From the NCBI RefSeq assembly GCF_000178975.2, contig NC_015059.1, positions 1 to 64,000 on the forward strand: a stretch of DNA of 64,000 nucleotides. The letters run 5' to 3'. This DNA is from Granulicella tundricola MP5ACTX9 (GTDB taxonomy: Bacteria; Acidobacteriota; Terriglobia; Terriglobales; Acidobacteriaceae). A program made the position numbers and the translations under genes. Positions 8,563-18,781 of this stretch are shown piece after piece. The notes below the pieces were generated by a model, which was not told the origin of the DNA, searched no databases, and was given only the letters and a program-made list of their open reading frames with translations. Every line of letters starts with the position of its first letter. The stretch's first letter is position 1.

Positions 8563-9390
8563 TCAAAGGTTCAATGTTTTGAACACCCGCTCCGGAATAT
8601 GCCGGATGATGAACATGATCGGCTGCCACTGGAACGGCACATAAAGATTGTCAGTCCTGTTATCGATCGCCTTCACAATCGTAGCCGCCACCTTGTTCAC
8701 ATCCGCAAACTTTTCAGACCCGGGCATGGAGGCGGTCATTGCCGTCTTCGTGGGCCCTGGCTTAATCGTAATGACATGCACGCCCTCGCGATCAACACGG
8801 TTGCGCAGCCCTGCCACATATGCGCTCAGTCCAGCCTTTGAAGCGCCGTATACATAGTTTGACTTACGCCCACGATCACCCGCAACGGACGACAACACCG
8901 CTAGCGTGCCCGCGTGACGCTGCACGCAGAAGTTCGCCAGCCACGTCAGTAAGGACACTGCGGATATTAGGTTCGTATGCAGAATCTGCGCCGCCGTCTT
9001 AAAGTTCTGCTCCGCAGCAGCCTGATCGCCCAGAACGCCATGCGCCAGGTACGCAATATCCATGCCGGTCAGCGAGTTGATCGCATGCGCTAGCAGTGCC
9101 GGATGGCTGGACGTGTCATCCAGATCCGCGACAGCCGTGTCCACATAGCTCGCACCGCGCGTCTTCAGATCTGCCGCAACAGCATCCAGCTTCTGCTGAT
9201 TGCGCCCCACAAGAAATAAGCTCGCACCCTGCTGCGCCCAGATCCGGCACGTCGCCTCAGCGATTCCGGAGGTCGCGCCCAGCACCAGGATTTTACGTGG
9301 CACTTGGTTCACTGCAGGTTTGGAACGGCGGGTCTGCAACCGTTCAGTCGTAGTGGAGGAAGGATCTTGATTCGGGGGATAGGTGCTCAT
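8563..9390 (-). CDS. dprE2: Short-chain dehydrogenase, DprE2-like decaprenylphosphoryl-2-keto-ribose reductase
   Basis: The SDR fold is clear: Rossmann motif LVLGATSGIAEA near the N-terminus and catalytic YGASKAGLSAY. With the FAD oxidase upstream it would epimerise polyprenylphosphoryl-ribose to polyprenylphosphoryl-arabinose, reducing the 2-keto intermediate with NADH. The start used is ATG 9390, whose ATGA overlaps the stop of the dprE1 homologue. A longer frame to 9471 lies inside dprE1 and is less likely. It gives 275 residues, near the usual size of about 255. General SDR function cannot be excluded, but the coupled oxidase makes the DprE2 role likely. Confidence 0.82.
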   Translation of the reverse strand: MSTYPPNQDPSSTTTERLQTRRSKPAVNQVPRKILVLGATSGIAEATCRIWAQQGASLFLVGRNQQKLDAVAADLKTRGASYVDTAVADLDDTSSHPALLAHAINSLTGMDIAYLAHGVLGDQAAAEQNFKTAAQILHTNLISAVSLLTWLANFCVQRHAGTLAVLSSVAGDRGRKSNYVYGASKAGLSAYVAGLRNRVDREGVHVITIKPGPTKTAMTASMPGSEKFADVNKVAATIVKAIDNRTDNLYVPFQWQPIMFIIRHIPERVFKTLNL

Positions 9391-10784
9391 TGGCCTGGAC
9401 GGTCTCCGGTAACGCGCTCCCAGAAACTGGAAGTCAACATCGGGTCGCGGAAGCGGGCGAGTTGCTCCCACTGCGGGTAAAAGATCTGGAACTGCGAGGC
9501 CGTCATCGCCGCATCCTTCGCGGGATAGAGCCTGCCGCCAAAGTCGCGCGTCATATCTGCCAGCCGTTCGAACAACGGAAACGTCACGCCGGCCTTGATC
9601 GGAAAATCGAGCGCCAGCGTAATCCCCGGCTGCGGAAAGCTCATCAGCCCCGGCGAAGGAACGTCGCCAAACGCCTTCAGCACAGCCAGAAAACTCGCAA
9701 GACCGGACTTTGCGATCTCGTGCAGAATCGCAATCGTACCCTCACGCGCCGACTCCCACGGGATCGCGTACTGAAACTGCAACAGCCCGGATTTGCCGTA
9801 CATTCGATTCCAGTGCAGCACCTTGTCCAGCGGATAGAAGAACGGTTCGTAGTCCTGCAGGGCCTGAACCCGCGGCTTCATCTGCTTATGAAAGAACAAC
9901 GTATTGAACAGCGAAACGGTCGTATGGTTCAGCGCAAAACCCGGCGCGTCGAATGGAAACACCAGCTTCGGCTCCTGGCTCGGCTTCAACTCTCCCGGAA
10001 TGAGGGAGTGGTCCCCCTGCATGAACACGCCGCGCGCAAAGTTCTTGCCGGTCGAGGCACAGTCGACCCAACTCACCGTGTACTCAACCTTTTCCGCCTG
10101 CCGCGTCAGCTCCAAAAACTCGTCGATCCCGTGAAACTGGATGCCCTCGTAGTCGATCATGCGGCTCACGATTGGCCGCAGCCGAATCTGCGCCCACGGA
10201 ATCAGCCCTGTTAGCCCCAGCCCGCCGATCGTCGCCGCAAACCAATCCGGGTTTTCCGTCTTCGAGCACCGCCGATGCGAACCATCGGACCGCACCAGCT
10301 CAAACTGCGTCACATGGCTGCCAAACGTACCCGCCACATGATGATTCTTCCCATGGATATCGTTGGCGATCGCGCCGCCCAGCGTCACGTACTTCGTCCC
10401 CGGCGTCACCGGCAGGAAGAAACCACGTGGCACCGCAAAGTCCAGGATCTCCGCTAGAGTGATCCCCGCCTCGGCTGTCAGCAGCCCAGTTTCGTGTTCG
10501 AACGAAAGCAGGCGGTTCATGCCCGTGGTCAGCAGCAGGTTGCCGCCGTTCAGCAAACAGGAATCGCCGTAGCTCCGGCCCATCCCCACTGGCAGTGAGC
10601 CTTTATCCAGCGCGCCCAACCTACCCGGGAAGTTCTGCTGCCACTGAAGCGGAACGATATTGCCGGAGTACTTCGGGTAGCGGCCCCAGGATTGAAACTC
10701 CGATCCACTTCTTTGTTTTGCGGAGGGGCCGCCATCTGGCGTTTCCATGGAATCGGACGACGTTTGCCTGGGAGTCTGGAGCAT
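9387..10784 (-). CDS. dprE1: FAD-dependent oxidase, DprE1-like decaprenylphosphoryl-ribose 2'-oxidase
   Basis: About 465 residues. The N-terminal PCMH-type FAD-binding domain contains PVGMGRSYGDSCL and TLGGAIANDIHGKNHH, both typical of DprE1 and related VAO-family oxidases, followed by the substrate domain ending RLYPAKDAAMTASQF. DprE1 oxidises the 2'-hydroxyl of polyprenylphosphoryl-ribose at the membrane. It is cotranscribed with the dprE2 homologue (four-base ATGA overlap). The start is uncertain: ATG at 10784 or 10748 or TTG at 10829 are in frame. The HAD-UbiA gene at 18782 could supply the substrate. Confidence 0.82.
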   Translation of the reverse strand: MLQTPRQTSSDSMETPDGGPSAKQRSGSEFQSWGRYPKYSGNIVPLQWQQNFPGRLGALDKGSLPVGMGRSYGDSCLLNGGNLLLTTGMNRLLSFEHETGLLTAEAGITLAEILDFAVPRGFFLPVTPGTKYVTLGGAIANDIHGKNHHVAGTFGSHVTQFELVRSDGSHRRCSKTENPDWFAATIGGLGLTGLIPWAQIRLRPIVSRMIDYEGIQFHGIDEFLELTRQAEKVEYTVSWVDCASTGKNFARGVFMQGDHSLIPGELKPSQEPKLVFPFDAPGFALNHTTVSLFNTLFFHKQMKPRVQALQDYEPFFYPLDKVLHWNRMYGKSGLLQFQYAIPWESAREGTIAILHEIAKSGLASFLAVLKAFGDVPSPGLMSFPQPGITLALDFPIKAGVTFPLFERLADMTRDFGGRLYPAKDAAMTASQFQIFYPQWEQLARFRDPMLTSSFWERVTGDRPGQ

Positions 10785-11144
10785 ACATCCAGAATACCCC
10801 GTGTATCGAATAAGAGAGGCCTTCTCCAACTGGACGGGTATTTACATCAGATAGACTAATTTCGTTGCCTTCCGAACTATGGTTGCGCCTCCGGAGAGTC
10901 GCAGCATAGAAAACCTCCACGCTGCGGCCAACAAACCAAGATAGGCTGAGTCGTTGGCTCCCATAAGTCCGGAGCTAATTGACTTTTTACGGACCTAGTT
11001 AGCCATTGGTAACCTTCTAGAACGTTACCAATGTTTTGGAATGGTTGTGCCCACTTGAACCAACTGCTTTGACTTCCGCATTAGAGCAACACTGTGCAAC
11101 TTCTTTAGTAAAAGCTTCGCAAAAGGTTGGGAGGAAGCCGCTAG

Positions 11145-12318
11145 GGAGCCTCTGCGCAGGCGGCCGATTTGACGATGTCGGTGTGTGACTTGAGTCGGCG
11201 GCCAAGTTTTTCTGCGGTTGGGCCGTGCTTTGCTTGTTCTGGCTGGGGTTTGTGCGGAGTCGAAGACTCATAGCCCGTCTCCCGGCGCTAGGCGGCGGTT
11301 CCCGCCAGGTGCTTGCGGTGGAGGTAGAGGTTGATGAGGGCGAAGTTGGCGCATAGCCGGTGATGGTTCTTGGCGATGCCTCCTGTAGCGTACCTTGTCG
11401 AAGCCGAAGACGCGCTTCAGGATACGGAAGACGTGTTCTACTTTCGCTCTTACTTTTGATTTCGTCGTATTCTTCTTCTTTGCCGCTTCATCGACATAGT
11501 TCTTGAACCTGGTTCGCTTGCAGGTCATGTCCTGGGCCTTGGGCGCGGCCTGCCGGATGGCCTTGGTCTGGCCTTGATAGCCGCCGTCGCCCCACACCTT
11601 GCGCTCCTCCCCATGTAGCAGATCCGGCAGCATGTGTACGTCGGAGACGTTGGCCGCCGACGTTGCCACTGAGTGCACGTGACCTTCTTTTGCATCAACG
11701 CCGACCTGTGCGCCTTCAGTCCGAAGTACCACTGCTTGCCCTTACGAGTCTGACGCATCGCCGGATCACGTCTCTTTCTTCTCGTTCTTGGTCGAAGAAG
11801 GCGCATGAATAATGGTCGCATCCACGATCGTGCCGGTCTCGATGCGGACTGCCCCTGGCCGCCAGATGCAGGTTCACCGCGTCGAGCATGGCACCGCCAA
11901 GGTCATGCTTTTCGAGCAGGTGGCGGAAGCGCAGCACTGTCGTTCATCCGGTGCCGGAGCCACGCCCAGGTCAACACCAGCGAACCGCCGCAGCGTGAAG
12001 GACTCATAAAACGCCTCTTCGACGCCGGGGTCGGACAAGTTGAACCACTGTTGCATAAAGTACGTCCGAAGCATGATCGCAAGCCCGACAGGACGACGGC
12101 CGTTGCCGGCCTTCGGGTAGTGCGGTTCGACCAGAGCCTGTAACTCGGGCCACGGAACAACCGCTTCCATCTCATCCAAAAACAGCTCCCGCCGAGACTT
12201 CCGCCCATACTTCTCAAAGATCGACTGGGACGCAAACGTCTGCTGCTTCATCGCCATCCACCCCTAACCATCAGATTAATCCATCAGGCCGCGGACGCAG
12301 AACTTGTGCAGAGTTTCC
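11145..12318 (-). mobile_element. IS5-family insertion sequence, copy 1 (about 1.17 kb)
   Basis: The ends are GGAGCCTCTGCGCAGGCGGC on the left and, on the complementary strand, GGAAACTCTGCACAAGTTC on the right. It is flanked by a CTAG duplication (11141-11144 and 12319-12322). Apart from a few indels and substitutions it is the same sequence as the copies at 38948 and 41589. The 2-4 bp YTAG duplication fits the IS427-like branch of the IS5 family. Confidence 0.9.
11288..12257 (-). pseudogene. IS5-family transposase, multiple frameshifts
   Basis: This is the same transposase as at 39091-40056 but carries about five small indels. They are an extra C near 11384, two extra bases near 11706, an extra T near 11782, an extra C near 11849 and a missing T near 11943. 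The frame is destroyed in at least three places. Substitutions against the intact copy are few, which is unusual for a decayed gene and may indicate sequence error. Confidence 0.85.
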
Positions 12319-12322
12319 CTAG

Positions 12323-12511
12323 ATGTCGGACATCAAGGTGAACTATTTTGTTACCATCGTTAGCAGTAAATGAATAACTCTCCTCGACAACTGCACGACC
12401 CCCAAAGCAGATGATCACATCACCATTCTTGGGAACAGCTTCCTGGCCGTCCTCAAATGAAGCGCGAACTTCTATTCTGTTTCTCGCCTGTGCTCGAATG
12501 GTGATCAACAT
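12323..12511 (-). pseudogene. Hypothetical gene interrupted by IS5 copy 1 (5' part)
   Basis: The minus-strand frame starting MLITIRAQARNRIEVRAS runs into the IS at 12322. If the IS and one CTAG are removed, the frame continues on the other side (downwards from 11144) for about 40 codons to a TAA near 11026, giving a protein of about 105 residues. No family is recognised. The continuation is only an open frame, so whether this was one gene is uncertain. Confidence 0.35.
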
Positions 12512-12673
12512 AAGTTTTTGCAGTTTCTTTTATGGTTGTTGAGAATTCGCTATTCTGGCGTGTTGCCAGGTTGACCTCTTATTCACCAGTTGCACAATGT
12601 CAAGTGGTCGAATCAGCCATTCGAACAAGTTGATGCTTTGAGCTCGATGCATCTGTACTGATGATGCTAGCTT

Positions 12674-12928
12674 TCAGTTTGACAAAATATTGGCGGAGGC
12701 CGATTGAGCCTTTTTCTCGGTAGCAGCCTTCAGCAATACAGCATACTCACGTATTCGTTCGTCTCTGAAGAACTCAAACGCGTGCTTTGCACAGAGATAT
12801 ACAATTGAGCCTTCTGACTGCTCAAGCATATAACGCGCTGGATTACACATTTTGTAGTTACATTGCTTCGCTATTTCTGATGAACTAGGCTCGTAGTTGA
12901 TGAATTGAGAAGGGGAGATCACGAACAC
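12674..12928 (-). CDS. Hypothetical small Cys/His-rich protein
   Basis: 84 residues from GTG 12928. The centre contains CNYKMCNPARYML and, 22 residues on, VYLCAKHAFEFF, a spacing compatible with one zinc site. AAGGAG lies almost against the GTG. No family is recognised. It lies divergent from the XRE regulator at 13164. Confidence 0.4.
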   Translation of the reverse strand: MFVISPSQFINYEPSSSEIAKQCNYKMCNPARYMLEQSEGSIVYLCAKHAFEFFRDERIREYAVLLKAATEKKAQSASANILSN

Positions 12929-13163
12929 TCCTTTTGAATGGATAGTTCAAGCAGCTTACCGGCCGAATGGATGAGTTGAGCATAATGCCATTGGATGAAT
13001 CCGTCTACCCATTGCAGAACTATAAACGAAGTCTAGCGTTCACACTTCTGCAAGAAGTCTTTCCTCTGATCTCAAATCAACGCTCTATCTACACAAATCT
13101 TTTTGAGAGGCATGTTTAACCTGCAAAGATTCAGAATGCTAAATTGTCTTTCGGGAGGGTTAG

Positions 13164-13547
13164 GTGGCAGACATGATGCTTCGGATGGCTATAGGTGACA
13201 GGATTAGAACTATCCGCAGATCATTCAACGAGAAGGGCGTCTCACAAACTGGCCTCGCAAAGCACGTTGGAGTGGCATGTCACACTGTATCGCGTTGGGA
13301 AAATGGCATTTATGAGCCCACGCTGAGCCAATTCAAGAAGATCGCTGATTTTTTTGATGTTCCTGTCGCTGCGTTTTTCCCCGCCCCTACACATCAAACT
13401 AGATCGATAGACAAGCTGAACCAGCTAACACAACTAGCTAAGCAGCTGACTATCCGTGATCTTGATGAGGTGCTGCTTTATGCAGAATATCGGTTACAAC
13501 GCGAAAGTGAAGCAGCTTCTAAAGCCCAAAGCGTGTTACCTGTCTAA
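13164..13547 (+). CDS. XRE-family helix-turn-helix regulator
   Basis: 127 residues from GTG 13164, which has GGGAGG five bases upstream. The HTH is at about residues 10-65 (IGDRIRTIRRSF, SQTGLAKHVGVACHTVSRWE, EPTLSQFKKIADFFDVP), a standard Cro/CI-type fold. The C-terminal third (LNQLTQLAKQLTIRDLDEVLLYAEYRL) is helical and may dimerise. Its target is unknown. It is divergent from the gene at 12928 and about 210 bases from the downstream mutase. Confidence 0.8.
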   Translation: MADMMLRMAIGDRIRTIRRSFNEKGVSQTGLAKHVGVACHTVSRWENGIYEPTLSQFKKIADFFDVPVAAFFPAPTHQTRSIDKLNQLTQLAKQLTIRDLDEVLLYAEYRLQRESEAASKAQSVLPV

Positions 13548-13759
13548 CGTACAATTAGTCGGATCCCGAGAAGGTTAAGTCAACCTCGCCAGCCTTGAGA
13601 ACCCAGCATTCTCTTTCTATCCAAACCCATACAGGTTCAGCCATTTAACGAATGGCCCAGATGCGGCACAAGAATAAGTATTTTGCCCAATCGTCGGCCG
13701 ACCCTAAACTCATGATGTTTAGCCGGAACTTATCGCTTCGCGTGACAGTCCGTTGCAAT

Positions 13760-15072
13760 TCACGCACGTCCTTCAAGCACAAAGCTTTCCGCCACTTTCA
13801 GCACCGCATCCACGCTCTCAACCGAGCAACTCTCGCAGTAAACCCTCAGCAGCGGTTCTGTACCCGATGCGCGCAGCAGCAGCCAGGTTTCAGCTGCATT
13901 CACCTTATCCGTGCAATGTGAATTCTCGAGGTAGAACTTGATCCCATCCAGCGTCTCCACCCGATTGACCTTCATCCCCGCAAAGTCATCGCCCGCCTTG
14001 ATTGCACTCGCGCGCTTGATCGCACTCTGCTTCAACTCATCGTTGATATGCATATCGATCCGGTTGTATTGATGTTCGCCATACTCCGCCTGCAGCGCAG
14101 CCACCAACTCACCCAGCGTCTTGCCTTCATCCGCCATCACCTGGCATAGCAGCAGGCTGTTCAGCAGCCCATCGCGCTCCGGCAGATGCCTGCTGATCCC
14201 CACGCCGCCGGACTCCTCCCCGCCGATCAGAATATTCTCCGTCAGCATCAGGTCGCACACATACTTGAAGCCGATCCCATGCTCATGCAGCTTGCGACCA
14301 TGCTTCGCTGCAATGCGGTCCAGCATCTTCGTCGTGTTGAACGCCCGCGTCACATCGCCCGGCCAGCCCTTGCGCTCCAGCAGCCATTGCAACAGGATCG
14401 CAAAGATCTTGTGCGCATCCACCACGTTGCCGTGCTCATCCACAGCGCCGATACGGTCCGCATCGCCATCCGTCACCAGACCCGCATCGCACGCATCGGC
14501 GACAACGCGCTTCTGCGTCTCCGCGATATGCGGCAGAATCGGCTCCGGATTGATCCCCGGAAAATCAGGATTGATCTCCGCCCGCATCTCCACATACGGC
14601 ACCCCTGCCTCGGCAAAGATCCCGGAGATGATCCCCCGCCCCGCACCATACATGCAGTCGATCAGAAACCTCTTACCGGAAGCCTTGATCGCCGGAAGAT
14701 CCACAAACTTCGCAATCGCCTCCACATAAGGCGGATTGAAGTTGACCTCCTCAAGCTTCGACGGCTCTGCAGCCGCAGCCAGCGGCTTACCAAGATAAGT
14801 CTCAATCGCCGAAATAATCGAAGGCTTACCCGACCCACCATAACTGGCCTTGTATTTCACCCCATTCCACTGCGCCGGGTTGTGGCTGGACGTGATCATT
14901 ACGCCACCCGCAGCCCCACGCTCCCGCACCGCATAGCTCAACGCCGGAGTAGGCGTGATGATGGAAGCCAGCGCCACCGGAATCCCCGCCGTCGTCAGCA
15001 CCTCAGCCACCACGCGCGCAAACGCCTGCGAAGCGGCGCAAACCGGACCTCTGCCAACCCCTTAATGCTCAT
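13760..15072 (-). pseudogene. Phosphoglucomutase/phosphomannomutase family, damaged 5' end
   Basis: The reading frame below 15013 encodes 417 residues of an alpha-D-phosphohexomutase: phosphoserine loop MITSSHNPAQWNGVK, metal loop TDGDADRIG, sugar loop GGEESGG and phosphate loop RASGTEPLLRVY, in the right order. The usual N-terminal segment (FGTDGWRG and about 25 residues) is absent. An ATG AGC ATT AAG at 15072 resembles the normal start but is followed by a shortened, out-of-frame stretch. Only a GTG inside the first domain (15013) would start the remaining frame. Activity is therefore doubtful. The substrate would be glucose- or mannose-phosphate for envelope sugar synthesis. Confidence 0.7.
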
Positions 15073-15395
15073 AGACTTATCGTAGCCCAAAGCAAAGCCC
15101 ATGCCCCTGACACAAAAGGCTCACGATCAGCCAACCGATAAATTGGCATATATTCCCTTTAGAATTTTTGTTGTGCCTGCGGCTCCTCGGTAATTTGCTG
15201 CTCGGGGAACTTCATGACGGGCCCTATAATTGCTGAGAACCTCTACCCTTGCAGCTCCACTCTAGAGTCACGGAACTGGCAGTCATCCGATTTAGACTTA
15301 TAAGGAACGAGTTGATTTCTGCTGTACCAAATGCGCCATCGTAGCCAAGGCTATACCTCACCGAGTGGCAACAATCGTTTAGACAGGAGTTGGAC

Positions 15396-15995
15396 TTGCG
15401 CAAGTTTTGGTTAGTGTTTGCCGTGGTGGTATGCATCATGACCGGGATGGCTATTTCTTATTTAACGGTCCCGAAAGAGAACGGTCAACTAGAGTCTTTC
15501 GATGCAATTATTGTGATTGGCTGTCCTACCGCGGACGACGGCACCCTCTCTCCAATGCAAAAAGCTCGAGTTCTGGAAGGTGTCAAAGAATTCAGCGCTG
15601 GCAAGGCTAAGCATTTGATTTTCTCTGGTGGAGCTTCTAACAATCACTCGATCGAGTCGCAGGTGATGGCCCAAGCCGCAGCAGAGATGGGCGTTCCAAA
15701 TGAGGCGGTGTTTCTTGATCAGGAGGCGAACAACACCTTGGGAAACATCTTCTTTAGTCACCTCATTATGACAGGCAAGGGTTGGAATAGTGCTGAAGTC
15801 ATCAGTTCTCAGAATCACCTCCCCCGTTTAGGTGTGATCCTTGCACTATACAATTTCAGCTGGCAGACTCACGCGGCGCCATGGCCTCCCAATATCAATC
15901 CTCTTATAAAGTTTCTCTACTATGGGCGTGAGGTCGCTGCTACTACGGTCGTGAGGTGGTTTGGATTCCGAAGCAACGACCTAGTTCCGTTTTAA
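15396..15995 (+). CDS. YdcF/ElyC-like DUF218 envelope protein
   Basis: About 200 residues. A single N-terminal membrane segment (FWLVFAVVVCIMTGMAISYL) is followed by a DUF218 domain: DAIIVIGCPTADDG, GKAKHLIFSGGAS and the acidic motif EANNTLGNIFFS. Family members are inner-membrane-anchored with the domain in the periplasm and have been linked to envelope polysaccharide metabolism (ElyC, SanA). AGGAG sits six bases before TTG 15396. The TTG at 15390 abuts it and is less likely. It leads the envelope cluster that continues to 20272. Confidence 0.75.
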   Translation: MRKFWLVFAVVVCIMTGMAISYLTVPKENGQLESFDAIIVIGCPTADDGTLSPMQKARVLEGVKEFSAGKAKHLIFSGGASNNHSIESQVMAQAAAEMGVPNEAVFLDQEANNTLGNIFFSHLIMTGKGWNSAEVISSQNHLPRLGVILALYNFSWQTHAAPWPPNINPLIKFLYYGREVAATTVVRWFGFRSNDLVPF

Positions 15996-16134
15996 GCCCC
16001 TAACGTCTACAACCTAACCTGGCTACGGTGACTCTTGCCGCCTGGCGCTACGTGAGTTGAATCGCACCGGAGCCCTACGGCAAAGCGGCCATTCTCTGCC
16101 AAAGCGGCAGACAGCAATCCTCGAAAGGAAGCTC

Positions 16135-17319
16135 TTGACCATCGATCCGACCCTATCTGCGTCCGATTCAAGCCGTTTCAACTTCCCTGCCTTGTGTTAC
16201 GCCTTACTACCAGCACTATTTGCACTGCGATATGTAAACACCCCGCCTGACCTGCGGACCTACGGACCTTCTCATTGGTTCTTGAACTACCATAACGGAT
16301 TTGTTCGGCGTGCCTTGGTTGGTCAGGTCTTCTCGCACTTCAACTATTTGTCTTGGAGATCGATCTTTGTCGTTGAAGCGTTGATCCTTGGAATTGTCGT
16401 TGTCTGCACCTACCTGGTTTTTCGGTCAATGCTTTTTGGTACCCTAAATGAACGCCGCTTCTCGGCCTTCTTGCTGGCAGCTCCCGCTTTTCTTCCTCAT
16501 CTAGCCTATATGGGAGGAGAGATGGACAATTTTCTTTACATGGCTCTGCTTGCGGGTGCCTTCTGCCTCATGCGGCTGCGGAGCAATACCGGACTGCTTG
16601 CAGTCACTCTCTTTTCGGCTTTAGGGCTAGTCCTTCATGAGGGATTTCTGCTCATGTTTTATCCGCTTGTCCTAGTTCTGATAATCGAACTTATCCATCA
16701 AAGACGCTTGAAACCCGCAGCTGTAGGAATTCACCTGGCCGTTATAGCTAGTTGCTTCTTATCCATCCTTCATTTCGGAAAGATGAAGGGACTAGAGGCT
16801 GAATGGGTGAGCCGCGCACAGGCAAGAACGGATATGCCGATTGAACGAACGGTTTTTGTTGCACTTCATAATTCGTTAGGAGAACAGGTTCATTTTGCTC
16901 TGACGCATTACACCATATCCCTTGTAGCGCGCGTCGCTCTCACACTTCTGATGTGCATTCCGTATGAAGTTGTCCTCTGGAGGTTGCTCATTTCGGTTAT
17001 CGAGGGAAGGGGATATTCGATAGGACTACAGCGAACGGTCTGCTGCCTTTTTTTGGTGCCTCTTCTCCTCATACCGCTTGGTCATGATGCTATGCGTTGG
17101 ATCGCCGCTCTTTGCATCAACATCTCGCTTTACATGCTCTTCCTGTATCAGACGGACAATAGACATGGAGAAGGATCTGGGGGGATGCGCGCTCTTTTAG
17201 CAAATTGGAATGCGGCTCCCGCCGGCATGGCCACCTTCCTCTATCTGAGTGTGCTCGGCCCCTGGGGCCTGGCGGGCAACCGCCTTTTCGCAAATCTTGC
17301 TAATCTGCTTGCAAGATAG
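16135..17319 (+). CDS. Polytopic membrane protein, possible GT-C or polymerase-type enzyme
   Basis: About 394 residues from TTG 16135, which has AAAGGAAG just upstream. A longer frame begins at 16057. Around ten hydrophobic segments are visible. Conserved-looking soluble pieces are YHNGFVRRALVGQV near the N-terminus, HEGFLLMFYP in the middle and LGHDAMRWIAAL near the C-terminus. Charged residues in such loops are a feature of polyprenyl-phosphosugar-dependent (GT-C) transferases and Wzy-like polymerases, but I cannot assign a family. Its place between YdcF and GT8 genes suggests a role in exporting or polymerising a glycan. Confidence 0.6.
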   Translation: MTIDPTLSASDSSRFNFPALCYALLPALFALRYVNTPPDLRTYGPSHWFLNYHNGFVRRALVGQVFSHFNYLSWRSIFVVEALILGIVVVCTYLVFRSMLFGTLNERRFSAFLLAAPAFLPHLAYMGGEMDNFLYMALLAGAFCLMRLRSNTGLLAVTLFSALGLVLHEGFLLMFYPLVLVLIIELIHQRRLKPAAVGIHLAVIASCFLSILHFGKMKGLEAEWVSRAQARTDMPIERTVFVALHNSLGEQVHFALTHYTISLVARVALTLLMCIPYEVVLWRLLISVIEGRGYSIGLQRTVCCLFLVPLLLIPLGHDAMRWIAALCINISLYMLFLYQTDNRHGEGSGGMRALLANWNAAPAGMATFLYLSVLGPWGLAGNRLFANLANLLAR

Positions 17320-17552
17320 TTGTAATTAAACGATGCGTGCTAAACGAGTTGCAACAAACGGAATCGGAAGATAGCATGGCTGGATAATGCTTGAGTGGCG
17401 AGAACATCTGCAATGCATGTTTCTGCGCTGCAACACATTGATCTCGTTAAACTGGCGGATCCTCACCTAGGACGGCTTGCCTATTCAAGGTTAGATTTCA
17501 CGTCATCATGTAGTGGAGGAGCATTGCTCTTGGATGTCACAGTAGCCTATCA

Positions 17553-18485
17553 ATGACGACTGATCGAGAGCAGCAAGACCTCATCCCCGTCCTTTTCTGC
17601 ACGGATCATCATTACTGGAAGCACCTGGGTGTGGCGATCGCCTCGCTTTTGGCAGCGAATCCTTCTCTGAGGTTTCGGATCATAGTGTGTTCTATGATCG
17701 AGAACCTAGCTGCTGAGCCCAAGATTCGAGAGATTTTTCCCGCGGTCGAGTTTGTTCGATACAACATTAATCAGTATGGTTTTAGAACCGATCGGAACAT
17801 CACGATCGCCAGTTATCTCCGTCTTTTTATGACGGAATTTGTTGATCTTGCCATCGACAAATTGCTTTATCTCGATTGTGATATGGTCGTCTGCGGAAAT
17901 ATCCAGAGTCTCTGGGAGACAGACCTTTCAGTCTCATCCTTGGCGGCCGTTCCTGAACCATATGCCGGTCAAGCTGCCCTAGGATTTAAGGCAGGCGATC
18001 CCTACTTTAATGGAGGCACCCTGCTGATTAATCTAAAACTTTGGCGTGCCGAAAACCTTCTTGAGCAATTCTTACGTTACGCCAATCTTCATGCTGAACA
18101 TCTGCTAGCCCACGACCAGGATATTCTCAATGGTGTCCTGCGAGGTCGGATTATCGCCTTGAGCTACCGTTGGAATTTCCACGCACCCTACGCAGATTGT
18201 TCTCCAGGTCAGCTTCGAATCGGCGCTCGTGAATTTGCGCAAATACGTAAACTGCCCGCTATCGTCCACTTCGTCGGGAGCGCCAAACCTTGGAGTTTTG
18301 ATGAAGAACCTCATTATAAGGATCTGTATTGGAGGGCCCGAGCGCTCACACCCTGGCAGACTCCAGCGCCTAAAACCAAGTTTAGAACGCAGCTGCGAGA
18401 GCGAATGAATTGGTATTTTCCCAGGTTTTCTGCGGTTTTGCGGAGTTTAGCCGGCAAGAGGAGCCGCTTAGATGTAAGCCGGTAG
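17553..18485 (+). CDS. Glycosyltransferase family 8 protein
   Basis: 310 residues. The retaining GT8 fold is shown by IPVLFCTDHHYWKHLGVAI at the N-terminus, the metal-binding DxD at residues 108-110 (LYLDCDMVVCG), YFNGGTLLINLKLW, HDQDILNGVL and the closing IVHFVGSAKPW. These enzymes move galactose or glucose from UDP-sugar onto lipopolysaccharide core or other acceptors in the cytoplasm. No transmembrane segment is visible; the C-terminus is basic and could touch the membrane. It lies in the same direction as the neighbouring envelope genes. Confidence 0.88.
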   Translation: MTTDREQQDLIPVLFCTDHHYWKHLGVAIASLLAANPSLRFRIIVCSMIENLAAEPKIREIFPAVEFVRYNINQYGFRTDRNITIASYLRLFMTEFVDLAIDKLLYLDCDMVVCGNIQSLWETDLSVSSLAAVPEPYAGQAALGFKAGDPYFNGGTLLINLKLWRAENLLEQFLRYANLHAEHLLAHDQDILNGVLRGRIIALSYRWNFHAPYADCSPGQLRIGAREFAQIRKLPAIVHFVGSAKPWSFDEEPHYKDLYWRARALTPWQTPAPKTKFRTQLRERMNWYFPRFSAVLRSLAGKRSRLDVSR

Positions 18486-18781
18486 AAGGTCTGTTACGGA
18501 GTTCACATCATCTGCGATGCAGGCGACCGGTCTACGGACTGTTACCCGATTGCGCGGCTTGGTGTGCCGATGTAGATTATGCTCGATGCATACCTAAATA
18601 CGTATTTGCGTTATCACGTTTATTCGCATTAAGCATTCGTTGTCTTCCGATGCTTTAATCTCACTCTAGTGGCTTCTGCACGCCTGGCGTGATCCTGCTC
18701 CCTATAATCGTACGAGTTTGGCGCGAAGCCTCACTGACCCAAAACCGCGGCCAGCAACCTTTCAACCTCGAGTGCAGATTT

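Noticed and set aside
9390..10214. 274-codon plus-strand frame rich in Arg, Leu and Gln
   Set aside because: Antisense shadow of the dprE1 homologue.
14186..15085. 299-codon plus-strand frame
   Set aside because: Antisense shadow of the phosphohexomutase; composition dominated by Arg, His and Leu.
16135..17319. Calling the polytopic protein an arabinosyltransferase
   Set aside because: Context is suggestive, but no sequence motif of known arabinosyltransferases could be confirmed.
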